A stretch of DNA of 40,908 nt from Pseudomonadota bacterium (GTDB taxonomy: Bacteria; Pseudomonadota; Alphaproteobacteria; Reyranellales; Reyranellaceae). Where the stretch lies: NCBI GenBank assembly GCA_018242505.1, contig JAFEBU010000046.1, positions 1 to 40,908 on the forward strand. The letters run 5' to 3'. Below, in pieces: positions 23,932 through 32,161 of this stretch. The notes beneath the pieces were generated by a model. It searched no databases. It was not told the DNA's origin and worked only from the letters and a program-made list of their open reading frames with translations. The position numbers and the translations under genes are program-made. The first letter of the stretch is position 1. Each line of letters begins with the position of its first letter.

Positions 23932-24687
23932 TCAGGCCGGCAGGCGGCGGGCGACCTCGGTCGCGATGGCGCGCGCAAGGGCATGGAGCCGCCGTCCGAA
24001 ACGCTGCCGGACCTGCTGCTCCGTCATCGCCGAACGCGGGAAGCGGATCGAGAGGCTGCCCAGGACACGCGGCCCGCGGCGGATCGGAACGGCCATGCCG
24101 TGCAATCGTGTCGGTCGGGGCGGCTGGGTGAAGGCGACGCCCTGGCGCCGCACCCGCGCCAGCGTCTCGTCGAGCGCCGCTTCCTGGCGCCGGGTCAGGC
24201 CGCCGATGTCGCGCAGGATGGCGCGCCGCTCCTCGTCCGGGCAGAAGGCGAGCCAGGCGCGGCCGAGGGCGCTGATCAGCATCGGCCGGCGCGTATTGAG
24301 CGCCGCACCCTCGAACGACATCGGGCTTTCCGGCGCGGTCGAGTGACGGATGACGATGGCGCCGAAGCTCAGCGTCGCGAGATAGAGCGGCCAGCCGTGC
24401 TCGGCCGTGAAGCGGCTCATGTGCGGGATGGCGGCATCGACCAGGTGATCCACGAACCGGATCGATTCGGACAATCCCAGCACGCGATCGGTCAGCCGAT
24501 AGCCCTGCTGGCGCGACAACCGGGTCGCATAATCCAGGGCGATCAGCGTCTGCAGCAGCCGCACCACCGTCGGACGCGGCAGGCCGGTTTCGCGGACCAA
24601 CGCGCCGAGCGTCGAGCTGCGCCGACGGCTGAGCGCCTCCAGCACCGCGAAGCTGCGACGGACGGGTTCGATGACGGCCGCAGGCAT
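23932..24687 (-). CDS. IclR family transcriptional regulator
   Basis: The 251-aa protein has an N-terminal winged helix-turn-helix (STLGALVRETGLPRPTVVRL, about residues 26-45) and the C-terminal IclR ligand-binding domain (from about residue 75). The ATG at 24687 follows GGAGAT. It faces away from dioxygenase gene 1. A perfect 17-bp palindrome (24742-24758) lies between them, 54 bp from this start, and is the obvious candidate for its operator. The same palindrome recurs before dioxygenase gene 2. It most likely senses the transported or oxidised compound of that locus. acuI follows downstream. Confidence 0.9.
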   Translation of the reverse strand: MPAAVIEPVRRSFAVLEALSRRRSSTLGALVRETGLPRPTVVRLLQTLIALDYATRLSRQQGYRLTDRVLGLSESIRFVDHLVDAAIPHMSRFTAEHGWPLYLATLSFGAIVIRHSTAPESPMSFEGAALNTRRPMLISALGRAWLAFCPDEERRAILRDIGGLTRRQEAALDETLARVRRQGVAFTQPPRPTRLHGMAVPIRRGPRVLGSLSIRFPRSAMTEQQVRQRFGRRLHALARAIATEVARRLPA

Positions 24688-24741
24688 CAATATCTCCAAA
24701 CAAGGCCCTGCATCGGAGGATTGCAACTTTCGTCGAACCAT

Positions 24742-24758
24742 AGTCCGTAATACGGACT
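24742..24758. promoter_or_regulatory. perfect palindrome, probable operator copy 1
   Basis: AGTCCGTAATACGGACT is a perfect 17-bp palindrome with a central A. It lies in the divergent spacer between the IclR gene and dioxygenase gene 1, and its right edge is 68 bp before the dioxygenase ATG. An identical 17-mer lies at the equivalent place before dioxygenase gene 2 (31112-31128). After both copies, a GGCCG block follows at nearly the same distance (24771 and 31140), suggesting a shared promoter layout. Binding by the IclR protein is inferred. Confidence 0.8.
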
Positions 24759-24826
24759 TCGTCGACTTTTGGCCGAGCCCGCCGATGCGACGGGCGTACG
24801 CTCGCTGCAAACGGAGGAATGGGACA

Positions 24827-25660
24827 ATGGCTCGTCAGTCGATCGAGGTGCGCAAGCTCACGCCCGCCATTGGTGCGGAAATCTTCGGTGTCGATCTCGG
24901 CGGCGAGATCAGCAACAGCCAGTTCGAGGCGATCCACGACGCGCTGCTGCGCCACGTCGTCATCTTCTTCCGCGAGCAGAAGATGACGCCGGAGCAGCAG
25001 AAGAGCTTCGGCCGGCGCTTCGGCAAGCTGCATATCCACCCCGCCTCACCGAGCGTGGTGGACGGGCATCCGGAGATCCTGGTGATCAAGGCCGACGCCA
25101 ATTCCAAGCGGGTTGCCGGCGAGGTGTGGCACTCCGACGTGTCCTGCGATCCCGAGCCGCCGATGGGCTCGATCCTCTATATGCACCAGCCGCCGGAGAA
25201 TGGCGGCGGCGACACGATGTTCGCCAACATGTACATGGCCTACGAGACGCTCTCGGAGCCGATGAAGCGTCTTCTGGACGGGCTGACCGCCATCCATGAC
25301 GGCGAGCACGTCTATCGCGGCCGCTACGGCGTCAATGACGCCAAGAAGACGTTTCCTCGGTCCGAGCATCCGGTCGTGCGGACCCATCCCGAGACCGGCC
25401 GCAAGGCGCTGTTCGTCAATCGCGGCTTCACCACGCGCATCAAGGAACTGAAACGCAACGAGAGCGATGCGTTGCTGGCGATGCTCTACGACCATGCGGA
25501 GACGCCGGAGTATCAATGCCGCTTCAAGTGGCGGCCGGGGTCGGTGGCCTTCTGGGACAATCGGGCGGCGATGCATCACGCGATGTGGGATTACTTCCCG
25601 CAGAGCCGGCTTGCCCATCGCGTGACGATCTGCGGCGACAGGCCGTTCCATCGCGCCTGA
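24827..25660 (+). CDS. TauD/TfdA family 2-oxoglutarate-dependent dioxygenase 1
   Basis: The 277-aa protein has the Fe(II) facial triad of the TauD family: His102 and Asp104 in WHSDVSC, and His251 in MHHAMWDY. Arg265 in AHRVTI binds 2-oxoglutarate in the family. Such enzymes hydroxylate taurine, other sulfonates, sulfate esters or phenoxy-acids, releasing the carbon skeleton. The substrate here is not known. The ATG at 24827 follows ACGGAGGA. It is a close paralogue of the protein at 31195-32031; the two start almost identically (QSIEVRKLTP). It is the first gene of the set that continues into the ABC transporter genes. Confidence 0.92.
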   Translation: MARQSIEVRKLTPAIGAEIFGVDLGGEISNSQFEAIHDALLRHVVIFFREQKMTPEQQKSFGRRFGKLHIHPASPSVVDGHPEILVIKADANSKRVAGEVWHSDVSCDPEPPMGSILYMHQPPENGGGDTMFANMYMAYETLSEPMKRLLDGLTAIHDGEHVYRGRYGVNDAKKTFPRSEHPVVRTHPETGRKALFVNRGFTTRIKELKRNESDALLAMLYDHAETPEYQCRFKWRPGSVAFWDNRAAMHHAMWDYFPQSRLAHRVTICGDRPFHRA

Positions 25661-25679
25661 CGGGCGCGCAAGAGTTCGA

Positions 25680-25703
25680 GCCCGGCGGGGAACATCGCCG
25701 GGC
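25680..25703 (+). promoter_or_regulatory. stem-loop between dioxygenase 1 and binding-protein genes
   Basis: GCCCGGCG (25680-25687) and CGCCGGGC (25696-25703) form a perfect 8-bp stem with an 8-base loop, 20 bp after the dioxygenase stop. No T-run follows. It is more likely an mRNA-stabilising or attenuating hairpin, as is common before binding-protein genes, than a terminator. Confidence 0.5.
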
Positions 25704-25722
25704 AAAAGCAGGGAGGATTAGA

Positions 25723-27249
25723 ATGGGCCCTCGTCATATGGGATGGGCATGGCTCGCAATTGCCATTGCCGCGCTTCATGCCGGCCCGGCGTGCGCGGCG
25801 GAGCCGACGCCCACCGCGGGCGGCGAGGCGGTGTTCGGTCTCGAAGCCGATTGGCATCCGATGGACCCGTTGCGCGCCGATGCGGTCGACGACGCCGACG
25901 TGGACTATGCGATCTACAGCACCCTGCTCAAGGTCACGCCCAACGGCGAGATCACGCCGGGCCTGGCGAGCGGGTACACCGTCTCTCCCGACGGGCTGAC
26001 CTATGAGCTCACGCTCAGGCCCAACCTCAAGTTCCAGGATGACACGCCGCTCGACGCCGCGGCGGTGAAGTTCAACCTCGACCGCGAGCTCGACCCGAAG
26101 AACGATTGCTGGTGCCGCGCGTTCATCTCCTCGATTGCGTCGGTCGACGCGAAGGACGCGCAGCATGTCGTGCTGCATCTCGGCAAGCCCTCTGCCCCGC
26201 TGCCCTATGCGCTGGCCGGCATCTTCGGCGGCCTCGTGGCCTCGCCGACAGCGATCCAGAAATACGGCAAGGACTACGGCAACCATCCGGTCGGCGCCGG
26301 CCCCTTCCGCTTCGTCAGCCAGCAGTCCGGCAATTACGTGACGGTGGAGCGCTGGGACGGCTACTGGGAAAAGGGGTTTCCCTATCTCCAGAAGGTGACG
26401 TTCCGTGCGATTCCGGATGCGCAGGCGCGGTACAGCAGCCTGTTGTCCGGCTCGATCCAGAGCGACGAGAACGCGGCGTTCCGGCAAGTCGTCGCGGCCA
26501 AGGCGAACCGGGCGGTCAAGGTGCAGTCGATCCCGGCGCTGGGAACCATCTTCGTCATGTTCGACGTCAAGAAGCCGCCCTTCGACAAGGTCGAGGCGCG
26601 CCGCGCGGTGGGCTACGCGACGAACTTCGCGGTGCTGAACAAGGGCCTGTATCACAATCTCTACACGCCCGTGCAGTCGCCATTCCCGCCGGCGTCCTGG
26701 GCGCACCAGCCGACCGTTGCCGGTTATCCGGCCTACGATCCGGCCAAGGCACGCGAGCTTCTGGCCAAGATGGGCGGGCTGTCGTTCACCCTGTCCGTCC
26801 AGAATTCGCCCGAGCAGCTGCAGCTCGCCGAAGCCCTGCAGAGCGAGTGGAAGGAGGTCGGGCTCAAGGTGACGATCAAGCAGGAGGATCAGGTCACGTT
26901 GATCAACGACGCCCACAACTCCGGCTACCAGGCGGCGATCTACCGCTATCGCGGCGCCTTCGACCCGGCCCTGAACGTCTCTCCGTTCTTCGGCTGCAAC
27001 GCGAGCTTCAACCACGTCGGCTTGTGCGACGAAGAGCTCGACAAGATGATGCATGCCGGCGTCGCCGAACAGGACAAGGCCAAGCGGCTGGCGATCTACC
27101 ACAAGGTCGACGCGCGCCTGGCCGAGCTGTTCCCCTACGACTTCCTCTACGCGGCGGATTGGTGGCGTCTGCACACGCCGAAACTGCATGACGTGCCGCC
27201 CATGCCCGACAATACTCTCGACCTGACCCGCGCCTGGCTGGAGAAATGA
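25723..27249 (+). CDS. ABC transporter periplasmic substrate-binding protein (SBP_bac_5, peptide/nickel type)
   Basis: The 508-aa protein has a signal peptide with likely cleavage at ACA-AEP (after about residue 25) and the long family-5 solute-binding fold of DppA/OppA/NikA proteins. Typical blocks are LASGYTVSPDGLTYELTLRP, HPVGAGPFRF and YNAD-like YNPAKA, here YDPAKARELLAKMG. It binds the imported compound in the periplasm and hands it to the permease pair encoded downstream. The ATG at 25723 follows GGGAGGA. The ligand is unlikely to be taurine, which uses a different binding-protein family. Its genomic link to the dioxygenases suggests it delivers their substrate. Confidence 0.9.
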   Translation: MGPRHMGWAWLAIAIAALHAGPACAAEPTPTAGGEAVFGLEADWHPMDPLRADAVDDADVDYAIYSTLLKVTPNGEITPGLASGYTVSPDGLTYELTLRPNLKFQDDTPLDAAAVKFNLDRELDPKNDCWCRAFISSIASVDAKDAQHVVLHLGKPSAPLPYALAGIFGGLVASPTAIQKYGKDYGNHPVGAGPFRFVSQQSGNYVTVERWDGYWEKGFPYLQKVTFRAIPDAQARYSSLLSGSIQSDENAAFRQVVAAKANRAVKVQSIPALGTIFVMFDVKKPPFDKVEARRAVGYATNFAVLNKGLYHNLYTPVQSPFPPASWAHQPTVAGYPAYDPAKARELLAKMGGLSFTLSVQNSPEQLQLAEALQSEWKEVGLKVTIKQEDQVTLINDAHNSGYQAAIYRYRGAFDPALNVSPFFGCNASFNHVGLCDEELDKMMHAGVAEQDKAKRLAIYHKVDARLAELFPYDFLYAADWWRLHTPKLHDVPPMPDNTLDLTRAWLEK

Positions 27250-27270
27250 GGCAGCGCCGCATCACATCTC

Positions 27271-28332
27271 ATGCAAGCTGACACCGGAGTCATCGACCCA
27301 TTACTTGATGTGCGGGCGGTCACGCAGCTTTTCCGCCTGCCCTCGCCCCTGCCGTTCCGCAAGCCGCGCGTCGTGCATGCCGTCTCGGCGGTTTCGTTCG
27401 CGCTCGCGCCGGGCGAGTGCCTGGGACTGGTGGGCGAAACCGGCTGCGGCAAGTCGACCCTCGCCCGCACCATCATGCAGGTCCCGCCCCCGACCGCAGG
27501 CGACATCCTGTTCAAGGGCGAGAGCCTCGTCACCGCCGGGCCTGACCGGCGGCGTTTCCTGCGACGCGAAATGCAGTACGTCTTCCAGGATCCGTTTGCG
27601 TCGCTCGACCCGACCTGGCGCGTTGCCGATCTCGTCGCCGAGCCCCTGCGCATCGCCGGCTGGGATCGGCCGAAGATCGCCGCCCGCGTCGAGGAGGTCC
27701 TGCGGGCCGTCGGAATAGACATGGCGCGTTACGGTGCGCGGCGGCCGCGCGAGCTGTCGGGCGGCCAGTGCCAGCGCGTCGCGGTGGCGCGCGCCCTGGC
27801 GCTCTCGCCGCGCCTGCTGATCTGCGACGAGGTCGTCTCCGGCCTCGACGTCTCGATCCAGGCCCAGCTCCTCAACCTCTTCGTGCAACTGCGCCGCACG
27901 TTCGGCCTGTCCTATCTCTTCATTTCGCACGACCTCGGCGTGGTGCGGCACCTCAGCGACCGCGTGGCGGTCATGTATCTCGGCAAGATCGTCGAGATCG
28001 GCCCCTCGGACTCCGTCTATCACCAGCCGCGGCATCCCTATACGGCGGCCCTGCTCGGCGCGGTGCCCAGCATCTCGCGCGGCAAGGAGGCTCGCCGGCG
28101 CACGCGCATCCAGCTCGCAGGCGAATTGCCGTCGCCGCTCGCGCCCCCGAGCGGTTGCCGTTTCCGCACCCGGTGTCCGCGCGCCGAGGCACGCTGTGCC
28201 GCCGAGGAACCGCCGCTGCTCGCCGATGCCGACGGACATGCCGCCGCCTGCCACTTCCCGCTCGCCGAGGTCCCGTCGTCGACAGCGGCACGGAACGAGC
28301 CCGCGCTCTCGCTGAGCCCGACCCGGCCATGA
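27271..28332 (+). CDS. ABC transporter ATP-binding protein (DppF/OppF type)
   Basis: The 353-aa ATPase has a complete set of motifs: Walker A GETGCGKST (residues 55-63), Q-loop near FQDP, signature LSGGQ (162-166), Walker B LLICDE (182-187) and the switch His in SHDLG. The C-terminal oligopeptide-transporter extension has the Cys pattern GCRFRTRCPRAEARC, which in homologues may hold an iron-sulphur cluster. It powers the dipeptide-type importer encoded here, together with the second ATPase at 30110-31120. The start follows the binding-protein stop by 21 bp. Its stop overlaps the next ATG (ATGA). Confidence 0.92.
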   Translation: MQADTGVIDPLLDVRAVTQLFRLPSPLPFRKPRVVHAVSAVSFALAPGECLGLVGETGCGKSTLARTIMQVPPPTAGDILFKGESLVTAGPDRRRFLRREMQYVFQDPFASLDPTWRVADLVAEPLRIAGWDRPKIAARVEEVLRAVGIDMARYGARRPRELSGGQCQRVAVARALALSPRLLICDEVVSGLDVSIQAQLLNLFVQLRRTFGLSYLFISHDLGVVRHLSDRVAVMYLGKIVEIGPSDSVYHQPRHPYTAALLGAVPSISRGKEARRRTRIQLAGELPSPLAPPSGCRFRTRCPRAEARCAAEEPPLLADADGHAAACHFPLAEVPSSTAARNEPALSLSPTRP

Positions 28333-29279
28333 TCGCCTTCGTCCTGCGCCGGATCGTCCAGCTCGTCCCGGTGCTGCTCGGCGTCACCCTGCTCGCCTTC
28401 CTGCTCGTCAACCTGCTGCCCGGCAACATGGCGCTGGCGATCCTCGGTCCCGACGCCAGCGCGGAAGCGATCGCGCACCTGCAGGAACAGCTCGGCCTGA
28501 ACCAGCCCATCCTCCTGCGTTACCTGCGCTGGCTCGTGCATGCGCTGACCGGGGATTTCGGCTGGTCGGAGATCCAGTCCCAGCCGGTGCTGCCGACCAT
28601 CCTCCAGCGCTTCCCGGTGACGGTGGAGATCATCGTGCTGGGCCAGTTGATCGGCGTTGCGCTCGCGATCCCGTGCGCTGTGGCGGTCGCCCTGCGGCCG
28701 CAGCAATGGCTCGACCGGCTGCTCGGGATGGTAGCCTACGGCGCCATCGCGACGCCGCGCTTCCTGCTGGGACTGCTGCTCATCCTGGGCTTCTCGGTCT
28801 ACTGGCAGCTCTTTCCCTCGACCGGCTTCGTGCCGCTGTTCACCGATGCCGTCGAGAACCTCCGCTCGGTCGCCCTGCCGGCGATCACCATCGGCGTTCT
28901 CGAGTTCGCGGTCTATTTCCGCGTGCTGCGCGGCGAGATGCTGCGCAACCTCGCCGAGGACTTCGTGCTGGCGGCGCGGGCAAAGGGGATCTCCCCGCTC
29001 CGGGCGGTGCTGCGCCATGTGCTGCGCAATTCGGCGGTGGCATTGATCACCGTCATCGGGATCGGCTTCGGGCCGCTGGTGAGCGGCGCGGTGATCGTCG
29101 AGAGCCTGTTCTCGCTGCCCGGCGCCGGCGACCTCCTCGTCAACTCGATCTACCAGCGCGACGCCGTCATGGTGCAGGGCGTGGTCGTGATCGTCGCCAT
29201 GACCGTCGTGCTGGTGAATCTCGTCGTCGATATCGCCCACGTTCTGCTCGATCCGAGGATCCATCTCCATGACGGCTAG
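28329..29279 (+). CDS. ABC transporter permease (DppB/OppB type)
   Basis: The 316-aa inner-membrane protein has six predicted helices. It starts with the classic IAFVLRRIVQLVPVLLGVT stretch of the DppB family and contains NQPILLRYLRWL. The EAA-loop region EDFVLAARAKGISPLRAVLR contacts the ATPase. The ATG at 28329 overlaps the stop of the ATPase gene, and its own 3' end overlaps the next permease gene by 11 bp. With the DppC-type partner it forms the membrane channel of the importer. Confidence 0.93.
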   Translation: MIAFVLRRIVQLVPVLLGVTLLAFLLVNLLPGNMALAILGPDASAEAIAHLQEQLGLNQPILLRYLRWLVHALTGDFGWSEIQSQPVLPTILQRFPVTVEIIVLGQLIGVALAIPCAVAVALRPQQWLDRLLGMVAYGAIATPRFLLGLLLILGFSVYWQLFPSTGFVPLFTDAVENLRSVALPAITIGVLEFAVYFRVLRGEMLRNLAEDFVLAARAKGISPLRAVLRHVLRNSAVALITVIGIGFGPLVSGAVIVESLFSLPGAGDLLVNSIYQRDAVMVQGVVVIVAMTVVLVNLVVDIAHVLLDPRIHLHDG

Positions 29280-30109
29280 ACAGGCGCTGGCGACGCTTCC
29301 CCGCTTCGCGTTCCGTTTTCGCGACGGAACGGAAACCTGGATCTGGGGAACGGTGCTCGTCCTGATCGTCGCCGGTTGCTATCTCGGGCCGTTCGTCCTG
29401 CCGCTTGCGAACCCCGAGGCGACCGACTTCGCCAACGCGCTCGCGCCGGTCGGCACGCCCGGACACTGGCTGGGCACCGATGCGTTGGGACGCGACCTGC
29501 TGGCGCGCTGCCTGTATGGCGGCCGCATATCGCTGACCGTGAGCCTCGGCGCGGTGGCGCTGGGCCTTGTCGTCGGCGGCACGCTGGGCATCGTCGCCGG
29601 CTATCGCGGCGGCACGGTCGATGCCGTCATCTCGCGCTGCCTCGACGTGCTGTTCGCGTTTCCGGGCCTCGTGCTGGCGCTGACGGTGGCGAGCTATCTC
29701 GGTCCGAGCCTGCGCAACGTGACGCTGGCGATCGCCTTCTACACCGTGCCGGCCTATGCTCGCATGGCGCGGGCCGGCGCGCTGCGCGTGCGCGAGCAGA
29801 ACTTCGTCCGCGCCGCGCAGATGTTCGGCGGCGACGGCTGGTACATCGGCACGCGGCATATCCTGCCGAACGTGCTCTTCCTGATCCTCACCTACGCTTT
29901 CGTGCTGATCGGCATCGCCATGGTGATCGAGGCCGGCCTGTCGTTCCTCGGCCTCGGCGTGCCGCCGCCGCAGCCGAGCTGGGGGCAGCTGATCGCCATG
30001 GGCAAGCAGGACATCTCCGACGCCCCCCATATCGCCCTGGTCCCGGGCGCTTTCCTGTTCGTGACCATCGCCGCCTTCAACCGCCTCGGCGACATCCTCC
30101 AGGCCCGAT

Positions 30110-30117
<8 letters not shown>
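29269..30117 (+). CDS. ABC transporter permease (DppC/OppC type)
   Basis: The 282-aa protein is a DppC-type permease with an N-terminal helix, then the conserved HWLGTDALGRDLLARCLYGG. A second conserved block is the EAA-loop NFVRAAQMFGGDGWYIGTRH, and near the C terminus GLSFLGLGVPPPQPSWG. It pairs with the DppB-type permease encoded just before it. It overlaps its neighbours on both sides (11 and 8 bp), showing tight operon packing. The ATG at 29269 is the natural start from both homology and the overlap. Confidence 0.93.
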
Positions 30118-31120
<1,003 letters not shown>

Positions 31121-31194
31121 TACGGACTCGAATAACTTCGGCCGTGCCGACCGCGGGCGACGATATAGACTCGCGGCAGATGGAGGAACGTCCC

Positions 31195-32031
31195 ATGGCC
31201 TATCAGTCGATCGAAGTACGCAAGCTCACGCCGACCATCGGCGCGGAAATCTTCGGCGTCGATCTCGCCAAGCCCCTCGGCAACCAGCAGTTCCAGGAAG
31301 TGCACGACGCGCTGATGGAGAACCTGGTGATCTTCTTCCGCGAGCAGAAGATGACGATCGACCAGCACAAGGATTTCGGCCGCCGCTTCGGGCCGCTGCA
31401 TGTGCATCCAAACGCGCCGATCACCTTTCCCGAGCATCCCGAGATCCTGGTGATCAAGGCCGACGAGAACTCCAAGCACGTGGCCGGCGAGAATTGGCAC
31501 ACCGACGTCTCGTGCGACCTCGAGCCGCCGATGGGCTCGATCCTCTACATGACCGAGGTGCCGCCCGAGGGCGGCGGCGACACGCTGTTCGCCAACATGT
31601 ACCACGCCTACGAGACGCTCTCCGAGCCGATCAAGAAGCTTCTGCAGGGCCTGACCGCGCTGCACGACAGCTCCAAGGCGCACTACTATCGCGTCAAGTC
31701 GACCGACCGCGAGGAGATGAAGTTCCCCAACGCCGAACATCCGGTGGTGCGCACCCATCCCGTGACCGGCAAGCAGAGCCTCTACGTCAATCGCGGCTTC
31801 ACGCTGCGCATCCCACAGCTCAAGAAGGCCGAGAGCGACGCACTCCTGGAGATGCTCTACCGGCACATCGAGACGCCGGAGTTCCACTGCCGCTTCAAGT
31901 GGCAGCCGGGTTCGGTCGCCTTCTGGGACAATCGCTGCGCCCAGCATCACGCGATGTTCGACTACTTCCCCCATCGCCGTTACGGCCACCGCGTGACGGT
32001 CAGCGGCGACAAGCCGTTCTACCGGGCGTAG
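31195..32031 (+). CDS. TauD/TfdA family 2-oxoglutarate-dependent dioxygenase 2
   Basis: The 278-aa protein keeps the TauD metal triad (His102 and Asp104 in WHTDVSC, His252 in QHHAMFDY) and the 2-oxoglutarate Arg266 in GHRVTV. It is a close paralogue of the first dioxygenase, with an almost collinear sequence and the same start region. The segment after residue 150 (SSKAHYYRVK against GEHVYRGRYG) differs most and may set a different substrate preference. The ATG at 31195 follows TGGAGGA. An identical palindrome precedes both paralogues, so the duplicated unit probably included the regulatory region. Confidence 0.92.
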   Translation: MAYQSIEVRKLTPTIGAEIFGVDLAKPLGNQQFQEVHDALMENLVIFFREQKMTIDQHKDFGRRFGPLHVHPNAPITFPEHPEILVIKADENSKHVAGENWHTDVSCDLEPPMGSILYMTEVPPEGGGDTLFANMYHAYETLSEPIKKLLQGLTALHDSSKAHYYRVKSTDREEMKFPNAEHPVVRTHPVTGKQSLYVNRGFTLRIPQLKKAESDALLEMLYRHIETPEFHCRFKWQPGSVAFWDNRCAQHHAMFDYFPHRRYGHRVTVSGDKPFYRA

Positions 32032-32035
32032 GGCC

Positions 32036-32056
32036 GAGCGGGCCTCGCGCCCGCTC
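32036..32056 (+). terminator. hairpin after dioxygenase 2
   Basis: GAGCGGGC and GCCCGCTC form a perfect 8-bp stem with a 5-base loop, starting five bases after the stop codon. It is well placed to end the transporter/dioxygenase transcript, but no U-run follows, so intrinsic termination is uncertain. Confidence 0.4.
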
Positions 32057-32161
32057 ATCCAGCCTGTCCACACGTCGCTATAGCGTGTTGGAATAAGCCG
32101 TTTTTGCGGTTTTCCCGGCTCGTGCCCCGCTCTACCATGGGTGGCACGAAAGGGGGAGACC